Origin: Bacteroidales bacterium
Lineage (GTDB): Bacteria > Bacteroidota > Bacteroidia > Bacteroidales > P3
NCBI GenBank assembly: GCA_017633985.1
Contig: JAGBOF010000031.1
Location: 1-64,000, forward strand
Reading direction: 5' to 3'
Length of the DNA: 64,000 nt
In this document: piece by piece, positions 1 to 9,500 of the stretch
Layout of the letters: each line of letters starts with the position of its first letter
Position numbering within the stretch: the stretch's first letter is position 1
Program-made: the position numbers and the translations under genes
The notes under the pieces: generated by a model
What the model saw: the letters and a program-made list of their open reading frames with translations, nothing else
What the model was told of the DNA's origin: nothing
The model's database searches: none

Positions 1-109
1 GCCCTGTAGCATAATAATCTAGAAAAAACAGTTTTTTTGAGGTAAAAAAAGGGTTTTTTTAGGGTGAAAAAATAGTTTTTTTCAAATTATTACGGCAAGG
101 GGCAGAAGT
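1..109. repeat. 112-bp palindrome-ended repeat, copy 1 (left 3 bp outside window)
   Basis: By alignment with the three complete copies, this one lacks only its first 3 bp. GC-rich arms (left GCCCTGTAGC, right GGCAAGGGGCAG) flank three A6-7/T7 mini-hairpins with central triplets CAG, GGG and TAG at 22-bp spacing. Its arms have drifted more than those of the other copies. No ORF lies inside. The rest of the gap to 387 holds only the gdhA promoter and AT-rich sequence. Confidence 0.8.
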
Positions 110-304
110 GAAATGCATAGGAGCGTGATTTTATTACAAAAAGGCGGAAATTTCTTAAAGCATCTGCACTACGGATTGTAAAATAATTGACGGTTTATAT
201 TAATTTCATTATATAATGTGCACAAATACAAGGTTGTAAAATCATGTGAATAACTTTTTTGAAAAAAAAACCAAAAAAATTTTCGTTATATTGTTAATTA
301 GTTA

Positions 305-312
305 TAATTTTG
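305..312 (+). promoter_or_regulatory. Bacteroidetes -7 box for gdhA
   Basis: TAATTTTG matches the TAnnTTTG consensus of the Bacteroidetes primary sigma factor, 75 bp before the gdhA ATG. No convincing -33 TTG sits at the usual spacing. Confidence 0.5.
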
Positions 313-387
313 TGCATTATTTCAAACTCTGAATAAGAGATAAAACATAACATTAAATAAATAACTTAAAAACACAAAAGAAATATC

Positions 388-1725
388 ATGGACGTTAAGA
401 AAATTTTAGCTGACGTTGAAGCAAAAAATCCGGGACAACCTTTATTTTTACAGGCAGTTACGGAAGTTTTGGAGACAATTAAAGACTACGTAGATGAACA
501 TCCTCAATACGATGCTCACAAAATAGTAGAAAGAATGGTAGAACCTGACAGAATTTACCAGTTCAAAGTAGAATGGATGGACGATAAGGGAGAAATCCAC
601 ATCAACAGAGGATTCCGCGTTCAGTTCAACAACGCAATAGGACCTTACAAAGGCGGTTTGCGTTTCCACCCTACGGTAACTTTGGATACATTGAAGTTCT
701 TAGGTTTCGAACAAACTTTCAAAAACTCTTTGACTACTTTGCCTATGGGCGGTGGTAAAGGTGGTTCTGACTTCGATCCTAAAGGAAAATCAGATACTGA
801 AATAATGCATTTCTGCCAGGCATTCATGACAGAATTGTTCAAATACATAGGACCAGACCGTGACGTTCCTGCAGGTGATATAGGAGTAGGCGGAAGAGAA
901 ATAGGCTACCTATATGGTATGTACAAAAAACTTGCTTGCGAAAACACAGGCGTTTTGACTGGTAAAGGTGCAGAATTCGGTGGTTCAATCCTTCGTCCGG
1001 AAGCAACCGGATACGGTGCAGTTTACTTTGTAGAGAATATGCTTAAGATGAAAAAAGACACAATCAAAGGCAAAACAATCTCTATATCAGGTTTCGGTAA
1101 CGTAGCTTGGGGTATTGCAAAGAAAGCAACTGAATTGGGTGCAAAAGTTATCGCTTTGTCAGGACCTGACGGATACATCTTGGACGAAGACGGTATGAAT
1201 GAAAAGAAAATTGATTACATGCTTGAACTTCGTGCATCTAACAACAACGTTGTAAAACCTTACGCAACCAAATTCAAAAAAGCTAAATTCGTTGCAGGTA
1301 AAAAACCTTGGGAAGTTAAGGTTGATATAGCAATGTGTTCAGCTATTCAGAACGAATTGGACGACAAAGATGCAAAAACTTTGGTTAAAAACGGCGTTCA
1401 GTTAGTATGTGAAGTTTCCAATATGGGATGTACAGCTAAAGCTATCGAAGTTTTGCAGAAAGCTAAAGTTAATTTCGCTCCAGGAAAAGCTGCAAATGCA
1501 GGTGGTGTAGGAGTATCAGGACTTGAAATGAGCCAGAATGCAGAACATCTTCCTTGGACAGCTGAAGAAGTTGATATGCGTTTACATGCTATGATGGATT
1601 CCATCCACGCTAATTGTGTAAAATACGGAAAACAAAGCGACGGTTACATCAATTACGTAAAGGGTGCTAACGTAGCAGGATTTATCAAAGTTGCTGATGC
1701 AATGATTCAACTTGGCGTTTGCTAA
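388..1725 (+). CDS. gdhA: NADP-type glutamate dehydrogenase
   Basis: It interconverts 2-oxoglutarate plus ammonium and glutamate, linking nitrogen assimilation to the TCA cycle in the cytoplasm. At 445 residues it has the usual length of the bacterial hexameric enzyme. The glycine-rich PMGGGKGG motif (lysine near residue 124) and the following FDPK are the substrate-site signature. GFGNVAWG near residue 236 is the Rossmann dinucleotide loop. The ATG at 388 follows an A-rich leader without a Shine-Dalgarno, as is common in this phylum. It is a single gene, with its own promoter upstream and a hairpin terminator downstream. Cofactor preference is inferred from family resemblance only. Confidence 0.95.
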   Translation: MDVKKILADVEAKNPGQPLFLQAVTEVLETIKDYVDEHPQYDAHKIVERMVEPDRIYQFKVEWMDDKGEIHINRGFRVQFNNAIGPYKGGLRFHPTVTLDTLKFLGFEQTFKNSLTTLPMGGGKGGSDFDPKGKSDTEIMHFCQAFMTELFKYIGPDRDVPAGDIGVGGREIGYLYGMYKKLACENTGVLTGKGAEFGGSILRPEATGYGAVYFVENMLKMKKDTIKGKTISISGFGNVAWGIAKKATELGAKVIALSGPDGYILDEDGMNEKKIDYMLELRASNNNVVKPYATKFKKAKFVAGKKPWEVKVDIAMCSAIQNELDDKDAKTLVKNGVQLVCEVSNMGCTAKAIEVLQKAKVNFAPGKAANAGGVGVSGLEMSQNAEHLPWTAEEVDMRLHAMMDSIHANCVKYGKQSDGYINYVKGANVAGFIKVADAMIQLGVC

Positions 1726-1798
1726 TAAGAATTTGAAAATGCAATAATTCCATTCCTTACAAGGAACACGGAATAAAGCAATAAAGATAACAATAGGG

Positions 1799-1830
1799 GA
1801 GTTTCCGCAAATTGTGGGAACTCTTCTTAT
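1799..1830 (+). terminator. Hairpin terminator after gdhA
   Basis: A 10-bp stem (GAGTTTCCGC / GTGGGAACTC with two G-T pairs) and a 5-nt loop are followed by a T-rich run, 74 bp after the gdhA stop. Confidence 0.6.
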
Positions 1831-1865
1831 ATTTATATATTAGATATGTATATTTAGGATAAGAA

Positions 1866-1975
1866 AAGCTCATATTTATGATAAAAAAACGCATATTTTT
1901 TCTGAAAAATTCGCATATTTTTGCAAGAAACAGGCGCTTTTGGGTAATATTCTTCGCAGAAAAAAATGCGCTTAA
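1866..1975. repeat. Intergenic 21-22 bp periodic array
   Basis: Four to five AT-rich units carry the words CGCATATTTTT and GGCGCTTTT at 21-22 bp steps (CATAT at 1871, 1892 and 1914, then GGCGC and TCGCA words). It fills the gap between the gdhA terminator and the ricT promoter. It is less regular than the arrays further along the window. Confidence 0.5.
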
Positions 1976-2032
1976 AGGATGAGAAAAAATATTACTTAAT
2001 GAAAAAAAGAGGATAAAATCAAAAAGATTTCG

Positions 2033-2040
2033 TAACTTTG
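2033..2040 (+). promoter_or_regulatory. -7 box for the ricT-gldH-PBP operon
   Basis: TAACTTTG, followed by GC and an A-run, is a perfect TAnnTTTG box. It implies a 5' leader of about 140 nt before the ricT ATG at 2183. The leader holds no other feature I recognise. Confidence 0.6.
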
Positions 2041-2182
2041 CAAAAAATAAAAATATTCCTGCATTTTGGGAATATTATTTGCAGATTTGAGTAAAAGATA
2101 ACTTATATATGGTGATTTTTGTGTCTGATTGACGGAAAAAACGCAGGATATAAGTTCTTATGATATGTGAAAATATAATATA

Positions 2183-3397
2183 ATGGATACAAAAGAAGAA
2201 AATATAGCAACAAACAGGACTGAAATTACTGAAAAGAACCAGGAAAACAAGCCGCAACAAAGAACGGTGATAAGGGAACAACAGCCTATGGAGGATGATA
2301 CGTTTTTTATGCAGGAACAGTATGTCCATCCTTATTTTGAAGAAGATCCTACATTGGGATTATGCCCTAAAAATTATAAAGAACCTATTACATTGATGCA
2401 CGGTGCGGCAAAAGAACCTCAAAGTTATAAGACTATAACCACACAGGAATTGAATTCGTGCGAAAAACTCCATGTTACTAATTGGATGAAAAACGTTAAA
2501 CCGCCTTCGTCACAGGGATATTTTGATTATGTGGAGGTTAGGTTTAAAAATTCCCATAAGGACTTTTATAAAATACCTGAAGGATTGGAAATATCTGAAG
2601 GTGACGTGGTTGCTGTAGAGGGAACACCTGGACATGATATAGGAATAGTGTCTTTGACAGGTGAGTTGTGCAGAATCCAGATGAAAAAGAAGAAAGGATT
2701 TAATATTGACAACGTTAAAAAACTTTACAGACGTGCCAAAGCAGCTGATATAGAGAAATGGTTGGAGGTGATGGCAAAGGAAGATGCCACATTGTTCGCA
2801 ACGCGTAAATTTGCAATGGCTGACAATCTGGATATGAAGATTAACGACGTTGAATATCAAGGTGACGGTACCAAAGCTATATTCTATTATACTGCCGACG
2901 ACAGAGTGGATTTTAGATTGTTGATTAAACAACTTGCCGAGGCATTCAGAATAAAGATAGAGATGAAGCAGATAGGTGCGCGGCAGGAAGCAGGACGTTT
3001 GGGAGGTATAGGTACATGCGGCAGGGAATTGTGCTGTTCTACATGGCTTAATAATTTTACTTCTGTAGGAACTTCTGTTGCCAAAGTGCAGCAATTGTTT
3101 CCTAATCCGCAGAAACTAGCAGGGCAATGCGGCAAATTGAAATGTTGTCTTAATTATGAATACGATGTTTATCAGGATGCTTTGAAAGATTTTCCTCCTT
3201 TGGGAATGAATCTTGAGACTATGAAAGGTACTGCCGTATACAAAAAAGCTGATGTTTTAAAGAAAATATTATGGTATTCTTATAAAGATTCTTCTGATAT
3301 GATAGCTTTGTCAGCCGACGGAGTGAAAAAGATTATTGCAATGAACAAGGCAAATAAGAAAGCACAGGATTTGGAATCTTTTAAGGCAGAAGCATAA
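2183..3397 (+). CDS. ricT: PSP1/RicT (YaaT) family protein
   Basis: This 404-residue protein carries the PSP1 domain of the RicT/YaaT family. In Bacillus, RicT joins RicA and RicF in an Fe-S-containing complex that affects RNA processing and development; the Bacteroidetes role is not established. The family cysteines are visible in CGRELCCSTW and CGKLKCCLNYE (about residues 278-330). The first 100 residues are a polar, Gln/Glu-rich extension that is probably flexible. The next gene, gldH, starts 25 bp downstream and the PBP1A gene follows, so the three look like one operon. This order is, to my knowledge, recurrent in Bacteroidetes. Confidence 0.85.
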   Translation: MDTKEENIATNRTEITEKNQENKPQQRTVIREQQPMEDDTFFMQEQYVHPYFEEDPTLGLCPKNYKEPITLMHGAAKEPQSYKTITTQELNSCEKLHVTNWMKNVKPPSSQGYFDYVEVRFKNSHKDFYKIPEGLEISEGDVVAVEGTPGHDIGIVSLTGELCRIQMKKKKGFNIDNVKKLYRRAKAADIEKWLEVMAKEDATLFATRKFAMADNLDMKINDVEYQGDGTKAIFYYTADDRVDFRLLIKQLAEAFRIKIEMKQIGARQEAGRLGGIGTCGRELCCSTWLNNFTSVGTSVAKVQQLFPNPQKLAGQCGKLKCCLNYEYDVYQDALKDFPPLGMNLETMKGTAVYKKADVLKKILWYSYKDSSDMIALSADGVKKIIAMNKANKKAQDLESFKAEA

Positions 3398-3422
3398 ATT
3401 CATTATTATAAAAATACGGACA

Positions 3423-3908
3423 ATGAGAAGTTTTGTTTTAAAAATACCTGCACTTGTTTTATTGCTTTTGGTTATTGTAGCATGCGATGATAAAGTTATT
3501 TTGGACAAAAGCCAAAGTATAGAAAACAGTCAGTGGAATATGCTGGACAAAAAATCTTTCAGCGTCGATATAAGTGACAAAGACAAGGTTTATCAGTATC
3601 GTTTTGCACTTAATATAAGAAATACGGCGGATTATAAATACAATAACGTTTATTTTTTCATCAGTACCGTTTATCCTGACGGAAGTGTTACCCGCAGGGA
3701 TACGGTTGAATGTATTTTGGCAAATGATGACGGTACTTGGAAAGGAAAAGGCAATTCGGGAGTTAAGGATAACAGATTTTGGTTCGCATCAAATGTCAAA
3801 TTTCCGCAAAAAGGTAGGTATGTATTCAATATAGAGCAGGCAACAAAGGACACTGTGTTGTACGGTATCAAAGATATAGGACTGCATATAGAGAAACAAC
3901 CGCTTTAA
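3423..3908 (+). CDS. gldH: Gliding motility lipoprotein GldH
   Basis: GldH is a lipoprotein required for gliding in Flavobacterium, and it is also kept in many non-gliding Bacteroidetes. The 161-residue product has a lipoprotein signal peptide ending in IVAC, with the lipidated Cys at residue 21. The rest is an all-beta-looking domain rich in aromatic residues, with the family-typical VYPDGS and WKGKG patches. It sits between ricT and the penicillin-binding protein gene with gaps of 25 and 19 bp. Its presence agrees with the many T9SS cargo proteins in the window, but does not by itself show that the cell glides. Confidence 0.85.
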   Translation: MRSFVLKIPALVLLLLVIVACDDKVILDKSQSIENSQWNMLDKKSFSVDISDKDKVYQYRFALNIRNTADYKYNNVYFFISTVYPDGSVTRRDTVECILANDDGTWKGKGNSGVKDNRFWFASNVKFPQKGRYVFNIEQATKDTVLYGIKDIGLHIEKQPL

Positions 3909-3927
3909 TTAATAATATTATTGTATT

Positions 3928-6219
3928 ATGGCACAATATAAAGAAACTGAAAGACGGACAAAGAAACAACAAAGCTTTACAAAATACATAAAAAGGATGT
4001 GGATTACTTACGGAGTGTTGCTCGGTATTGTAATCTTGTTCTTTATGTTTCTTTCATTCGGATGGTTGGGTTTTATGCCTTCGTTTGAACAGTTGGAAAA
4101 TCCTAACAGTAATTTAGCAAGCGAAGTGGTTGCCGACGGCGGCGAATTACTTGGATACATAGGAATACAAAACCGAACGAATGTAGAGTATAAGGATTTG
4201 CCTGACAATTTGATTAACGCCCTTAAGGCAACGGAAGACGTACGTTTTGAGAAACACAGCGGCATTGATTCAAGAAGTTTGTTCCGTGTTTTGTTCAAAA
4301 CAGTTTTGGGCGGCAGATCTTCATCAGGCGGAGGAAGCACAATAACGCAACAACTTGCCAAAAACCTATTTCCAAGGGAAGGCAAAAGCAGATTCTCCAC
4401 TCCTTATTATAAATTAAAGGAATGGGTTGTTGCAGTAAAGCTTGAACGCAGATACTCCAAACAGGAAATAATTTCAATGTATCTTAATACAGTTGATTTC
4501 GGTTCCAATTCTTTCGGAATAAAGACAGCATCGCATACATTCTTCGGTAAAATACCTTCCGAACTATCGGTAGAAGAAGCAGCCGTATTGGTAGGACTGT
4601 TAAAAGCCCCTACAACTTACAATCCTGTAAGGCATCCTGACAAAAGTACAGAGAGAAGAAATACGGTTTTGGCGCAAATGAAAAAATACGGATTCATTGA
4701 TGAGGATACTTACCGTAAGGCAGAAGAATCCAAACTTAAAACATTTTACAATCCGCAGACACAGGACGAAGGAATAGCAACATATTTCAGAGAAAAAGTG
4801 CGTCAATTCATGAACCAATGGTGCAAAACCCATTACAAATCCGACGGTGAGCCTTACGATGTGTACAGAGACGGACTTAAGATATACACTACGCTTAATT
4901 ATGACATGCAAAAAAACGCCGAAGAGGCAGTTAAACAGCATTTCACCGAATTGCAGAAAGCTTTTTTCGCACAATGTAAAGGCAGAACGTCAGCTCCGTT
5001 TACAGGCATAAGTCAGGAGAATATAAATAAATATTACGATCAGGCAATGCGGTCTTCGGAGCGTTACAGAAAGCTTACCGAGGAAGGCAAAAACGAAAAA
5101 CAGATACGGCAAAGCTTTAATACTCCTGCGGATATGCGTATTTTTTCATGGGACGGTGATAAAGATACGGTGATGACGCCTATGGATTCTATCAAGTATT
5201 ACAAATATTTTTTAAATACGGGTATGGTTTCCATAGAACCGCAGACGGGACATGTCAAAGTATATGTAGGCGGAATCAATTACAAATATTTTAAGTTTGA
5301 TAACGCACAACTCGGCCGCAGACAGATAGGTTCTACTTTTAAACCTTTTGTTTATGCAGCTGCAATGCGTGATTCGGGCATAGACCCTTGTTTCCAGATA
5401 GAGAATTCGCCTGTTACGTTCCCTGATTACGATGATTGGACACCTAAGAATTCCAATCATGCACGCGAAGGGGAAGTGGTTAATTTGAAATGGGCTTTGG
5501 CTAATTCGGTTAACTATGTCTCGGCAGCATTGATGAAAGATTATACCACTCCGCAAAGTGTTATCAATTTGGTACGTGCAATGGGTATAACCGATCCTAT
5601 ACAGCCTGTGCCGAGTATATGTTTGGGAACACCTGATCTGACTGTTTTTGAAATGGCAGGGGCAATGGCGTCATTCGTCAATCAAGGTATTCATAAAGAA
5701 CCTATGTTTATAACCAAGATAACCGACAATAAAGGTATGGTATTGGAAACTTTTTCTTCCAAATCCAATACTGCGTTGGATGAAAAGACGGCTTATTTGG
5801 TTGTTGAGTTGATGAAAGGCGTTGTGGACGGAGGAACAGGTTCAAGGTTGAGATACAAATACGGTGTTAAGTCTGTTATAGCAGGCAAAACGGGAACTAC
5901 GGACAATAATTCCGACGGTTGGTTTATCGGATTGAATCCTAAATTGGCTACTGCCGTATGGGTAGGCGGTGAGTACAGAAGTATACATTTCACATCCATG
6001 ACATGGGGACAGGGTGCTGCAATGGCGCTGCCTGTTTACGGGTATTTTATGAACAGGTGCGAACAAAATCCGCATCTGGGATTTTATCAAGGCGGTTTTA
6101 CGCGTCCTTCTGATTTGGATTATACGGGTGATTGCAATGCGACGGATAATCCTTCGGATGCGGCGACCGATACGGTTTTGGTAAGACCTGCATCCAACGA
6201 ATATAACAATCCTTGGTAG
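3928..6219 (+). CDS. mrcA: Bifunctional penicillin-binding protein 1A (GT51 + transpeptidase)
   Basis: A class A PBP that polymerises lipid II and cross-links peptidoglycan on the outer face of the inner membrane. A single N-terminal membrane segment spans about residues 25-45. The GT51 domain follows, with EDVRFEKHSGID near residue 101 (catalytic Glu) and GGSTITQQLAKNLF. The transpeptidase has all three active-site motifs: STFK (Ser near 469), SVN near 529 and KTGT near 654. At 763 residues it is full length. It is the last gene of the ricT-gldH operon and is followed by a hairpin in a 21-bp array. Confidence 0.93.
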   Translation: MAQYKETERRTKKQQSFTKYIKRMWITYGVLLGIVILFFMFLSFGWLGFMPSFEQLENPNSNLASEVVADGGELLGYIGIQNRTNVEYKDLPDNLINALKATEDVRFEKHSGIDSRSLFRVLFKTVLGGRSSSGGGSTITQQLAKNLFPREGKSRFSTPYYKLKEWVVAVKLERRYSKQEIISMYLNTVDFGSNSFGIKTASHTFFGKIPSELSVEEAAVLVGLLKAPTTYNPVRHPDKSTERRNTVLAQMKKYGFIDEDTYRKAEESKLKTFYNPQTQDEGIATYFREKVRQFMNQWCKTHYKSDGEPYDVYRDGLKIYTTLNYDMQKNAEEAVKQHFTELQKAFFAQCKGRTSAPFTGISQENINKYYDQAMRSSERYRKLTEEGKNEKQIRQSFNTPADMRIFSWDGDKDTVMTPMDSIKYYKYFLNTGMVSIEPQTGHVKVYVGGINYKYFKFDNAQLGRRQIGSTFKPFVYAAAMRDSGIDPCFQIENSPVTFPDYDDWTPKNSNHAREGEVVNLKWALANSVNYVSAALMKDYTTPQSVINLVRAMGITDPIQPVPSICLGTPDLTVFEMAGAMASFVNQGIHKEPMFITKITDNKGMVLETFSSKSNTALDEKTAYLVVELMKGVVDGGTGSRLRYKYGVKSVIAGKTGTTDNNSDGWFIGLNPKLATAVWVGGEYRSIHFTSMTWGQGAAMALPVYGYFMNRCEQNPHLGFYQGGFTRPSDLDYTGDCNATDNPSDAATDTVLVRPASNEYNNPW

Positions 6220-6289
6220 GAATTTTATGCCTTTTCAGGGTATTTTTAAGGCATTTAGAAGATATTGAAAATTAATTGCTTACGAAAGG

Positions 6290-6325
6290 ACGGCGTTTAA
6301 ATAAAATAAAACGCCGTTTTATTTT
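6290..6325 (+). terminator. Probable terminator after PBP1A
   Basis: ACGGCGTTTA pairs with TAAAACGCCGT around an A/T loop and is followed by TTTTATTTTA. Its right arm is also the first unit of the 21-bp array that follows. Confidence 0.55.
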
Positions 6326-6391
6326 ATTAATCAGCGACGGAAATTTACTGATCAGCGATAAAAATTTATTAATCTGCGTGATTATTTTCAG
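6308..6391. repeat. 21-bp register array (ATCAGCGA word)
   Basis: Four units begin at 6308, 6329, 6350 and 6371, each exactly 21 bp: AAAACGCCG, AATCAGCGACGG, GATCAGCGATAA and AATCTGCGTGAT cores, each followed by an A/T half. The array lies between the PBP1A gene and the large T9SS protein. Confidence 0.8.
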
Positions 6392-6481
6392 GGGAAGGCG
6401 TATAAAAAATCTGCGGTGAAAAAATTTTCGGATTTTATGCAATTTTAATGTCTTAACAATGCTTTTTTGCGGATTAATTTG

Positions 6482-6489
6482 TAAATTTG
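6482..6489 (+). promoter_or_regulatory. -7 box for the large T9SS type B protein
   Basis: TAAATTTG fits TAnnTTTG, 72 bp before the ATG at 6562. Confidence 0.45.
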
Positions 6490-6561
6490 CAATTTTAAAG
6501 ATATACAGGGTATATTTTTTGCAGAATATAGATGTTTTAATTGTAAATAATAATTATAGAT

Positions 6562-9500
6562 ATGATAACAAAACGGTTACTGTTATTGGTGTTTGCTTTG
6601 TCGGCAGCACTGTTTGTTACGGCGCAGGACGTTGTTATTATGCCCGTAAGCGGACATAAGGACACAACTGCAAGCCATATTATTGTATATGACGACGGAG
6701 GCAAAGACGGTGTGCACTCATCACGCTGCGATGCATCTTATACTTTTCATACCGTCAATCCTGACGGCAAATTTTATATAAGCGTTCACTCTAAATTGGC
6801 ACATGGCAATCCCGGTCTTGCATCTTTGAAGATTATAGACGGAGAAGATGATAACGGTTTTTATATTTTCAATGAGGCATACGACATAAAAGGCGTTTAT
6901 TATTCGACAGGAAATTCGGTAACTGTGGTATTTAAGGCAGATGATGACGACCCAACGGACGGATTTGAGATTTCACTGGAAGAATGTTCGCTTGCAGCAC
7001 CTGAAAATGTTACTTGGGAACAAATTGATTCGACAACAATAAAACTTTCATGGACAGAAGCCGACACAACTACGCATTGGGTTATAGACTATACGCAGAT
7101 TAATTTTTCTACATGGAACAATCCTTCGGTTGATTTTGCATACGATGAAGATTATCTTACTGTTTATTCCGATACTAACTATGTTCTTTTGACTGATTTG
7201 CAACCTCACCAATGGCTTTCATATAATGTTTACGGTAAGACATCAGACGGATTGATCGGTTGCGGAGGTTTTTCCGGTTATTGTCCGTGTTTGTATCCTG
7301 AAAATATGGTAATAACCCATGATAAAGACTCTTTGTATTTTAGTTGGGACGAACCAGACACGTCAGTTATATGGTCATTCCATGTATGGGGCAACGGATT
7401 TGAAGAATATCACCATTTGACTGAAAATTATTGGAGTTATCCGTTGTCTTGTTCTCAAAAACTGAATCAGGCTTACATTGTAGGAAACTGTGACGTGTAT
7501 ACGGATTATTTCGGTGCGAATACTTGGTGCGCACATACCTGGTTAGGAGTAAATGAATTGCAATTGACTTGTCCGAATGTGCAGTATGTAAGACCGAGAG
7601 CGATAGGCAATCACTCTATTACTGTAATGTGGACGGAAATAGACACTGTTGATACCTATATTGTCGGATACAGACAGGCAAATATGACAGAAGACGATGT
7701 TATTTTGTATGATACATTCTCCAAGGGTACGAATGTGTGCACCATTGAGGGACTTGAAGAAAATACTTCCTATATTATAACTGTTTACACCTTATGTAAT
7801 GACGGCGGATTGTCATGCGGAACGGAGGAATGGATAACTACGACGTTCGAAAACTGTTTGGATTTCACTAATCTGATAGGTCCGAAAACTTATCTTACAT
7901 GGGGTGACTACGATAACCCACAGGCTGACCTGCATATGAGTAATTACCGATTGGGTGACGAAAGCGTGGAAGACGGTTCCAATGATTGGTTCTGGGGAAG
8001 CGACAGGCATGTAGTGAAAAATGACACTACTGAAATGGATTGGCGTACTAACTGGTTGTTACGCTGTGTACCGGAAGGGGAGTTGGCATCAGTCAGATTG
8101 GGTAATGACAATATTAACCGCGAAGCGGAGAGTATTTCCTATGAATATACAGTTGATACGCTGGATAAGGATATGATTGTGTTAAAGTACGCAGTGGTTA
8201 TGCAGGATCCGGGTCATACAAGGGAGAATCAACCGCGTTTTACGCTTGAAATACTGGATGAAAACAACCAAGTTATAGATACGACCTGTTGTTTTGCCGA
8301 TTTCTATGCTGCAGGTGATTTAGGATGGAACGAAGTCGAGGGCAGCACGACCAAAACAATATGGAAAGATTGGACAACAGTGGGTATTGATATAGCACCT
8401 TACCACGGTAAAACAATACGTGTACGTCTTACAACATACGACTGCGATGAAGGCGGACATTTCGGATATGCTTACTTTAATATTAAGTGTGATAATAAGA
8501 AATTATACATTGTAGACAGATGTAATGCTGGTGATTCCGTTTATTTGGAAGCTCCGCTTGGTTTTGATTACTATTGGCACAAATTAGGAGAGAGCGATAC
8601 ATTGTCCAAAACGTATGATATACTTGTTCCCGTTGATGATAATGTTTACGAATGCGTTGCTTCGTTTGTCGGCAAACCGTCATGTAATTTTACAATAGCG
8701 ACAGTACCTGTTCATGTTAATCCTATGGCTGACGGTTACTATAAGATTGATACTTGCGAATCAGAGATAACTTTCGTCAATAACAGTTATATGGATTTTG
8801 ATTCTACCTTGGATGTGTTTACAAGGCAATTCGTAGATTCTACATATTGGATTTTCGAAGACGGAACTGTTTCTTACGAAGATACTGTCAAGAGAAAATA
8901 TACCGATAACGGAGATTATACGGTTAAGCTTGTATGTAAACTTTCCAATTCCTTGTGTACCGATACTTTGAAGTTTCCTTTGCACATTGACTTTAACTTA
9001 CCTGTCTATTTGAAGGGTGATACGGTGATATGTAACGGCGATAAGGACACATTGCAGGTTATTGTAGATCCGTCATATCAGCACAGCCTGACTTATCTTT
9101 GGGACAACGGGCAGACAACCGATAAGATAGTCGTTTCGCCTAACGAGACCACAATATACAATGTCTCACTTACCACACCTGCTGGTTGCGGAGGGTCATT
9201 AACCAAGACAGTTATTGTCAATCCTTCGTATAACGATACAATATACGACACTATCTGCGGCGGAGAGGTGTATACTTTCCAAGGTAATCAATACACCAAA
9301 AGCGGAGTGTACGAAGTTAAATACCAAACACAGTTCAATAATGCAGGATGCGACAGTATAAAGACATTGATATTGCATGTTAATCCTTCATACGACACGG
9401 TTATAAATGCAACTATATATCAGGGCGAGGCATATTATTACAACGACTCAACGGTGCGTACTTATTCGGGCTCATTTACCGATACCTTAACGACAATAAA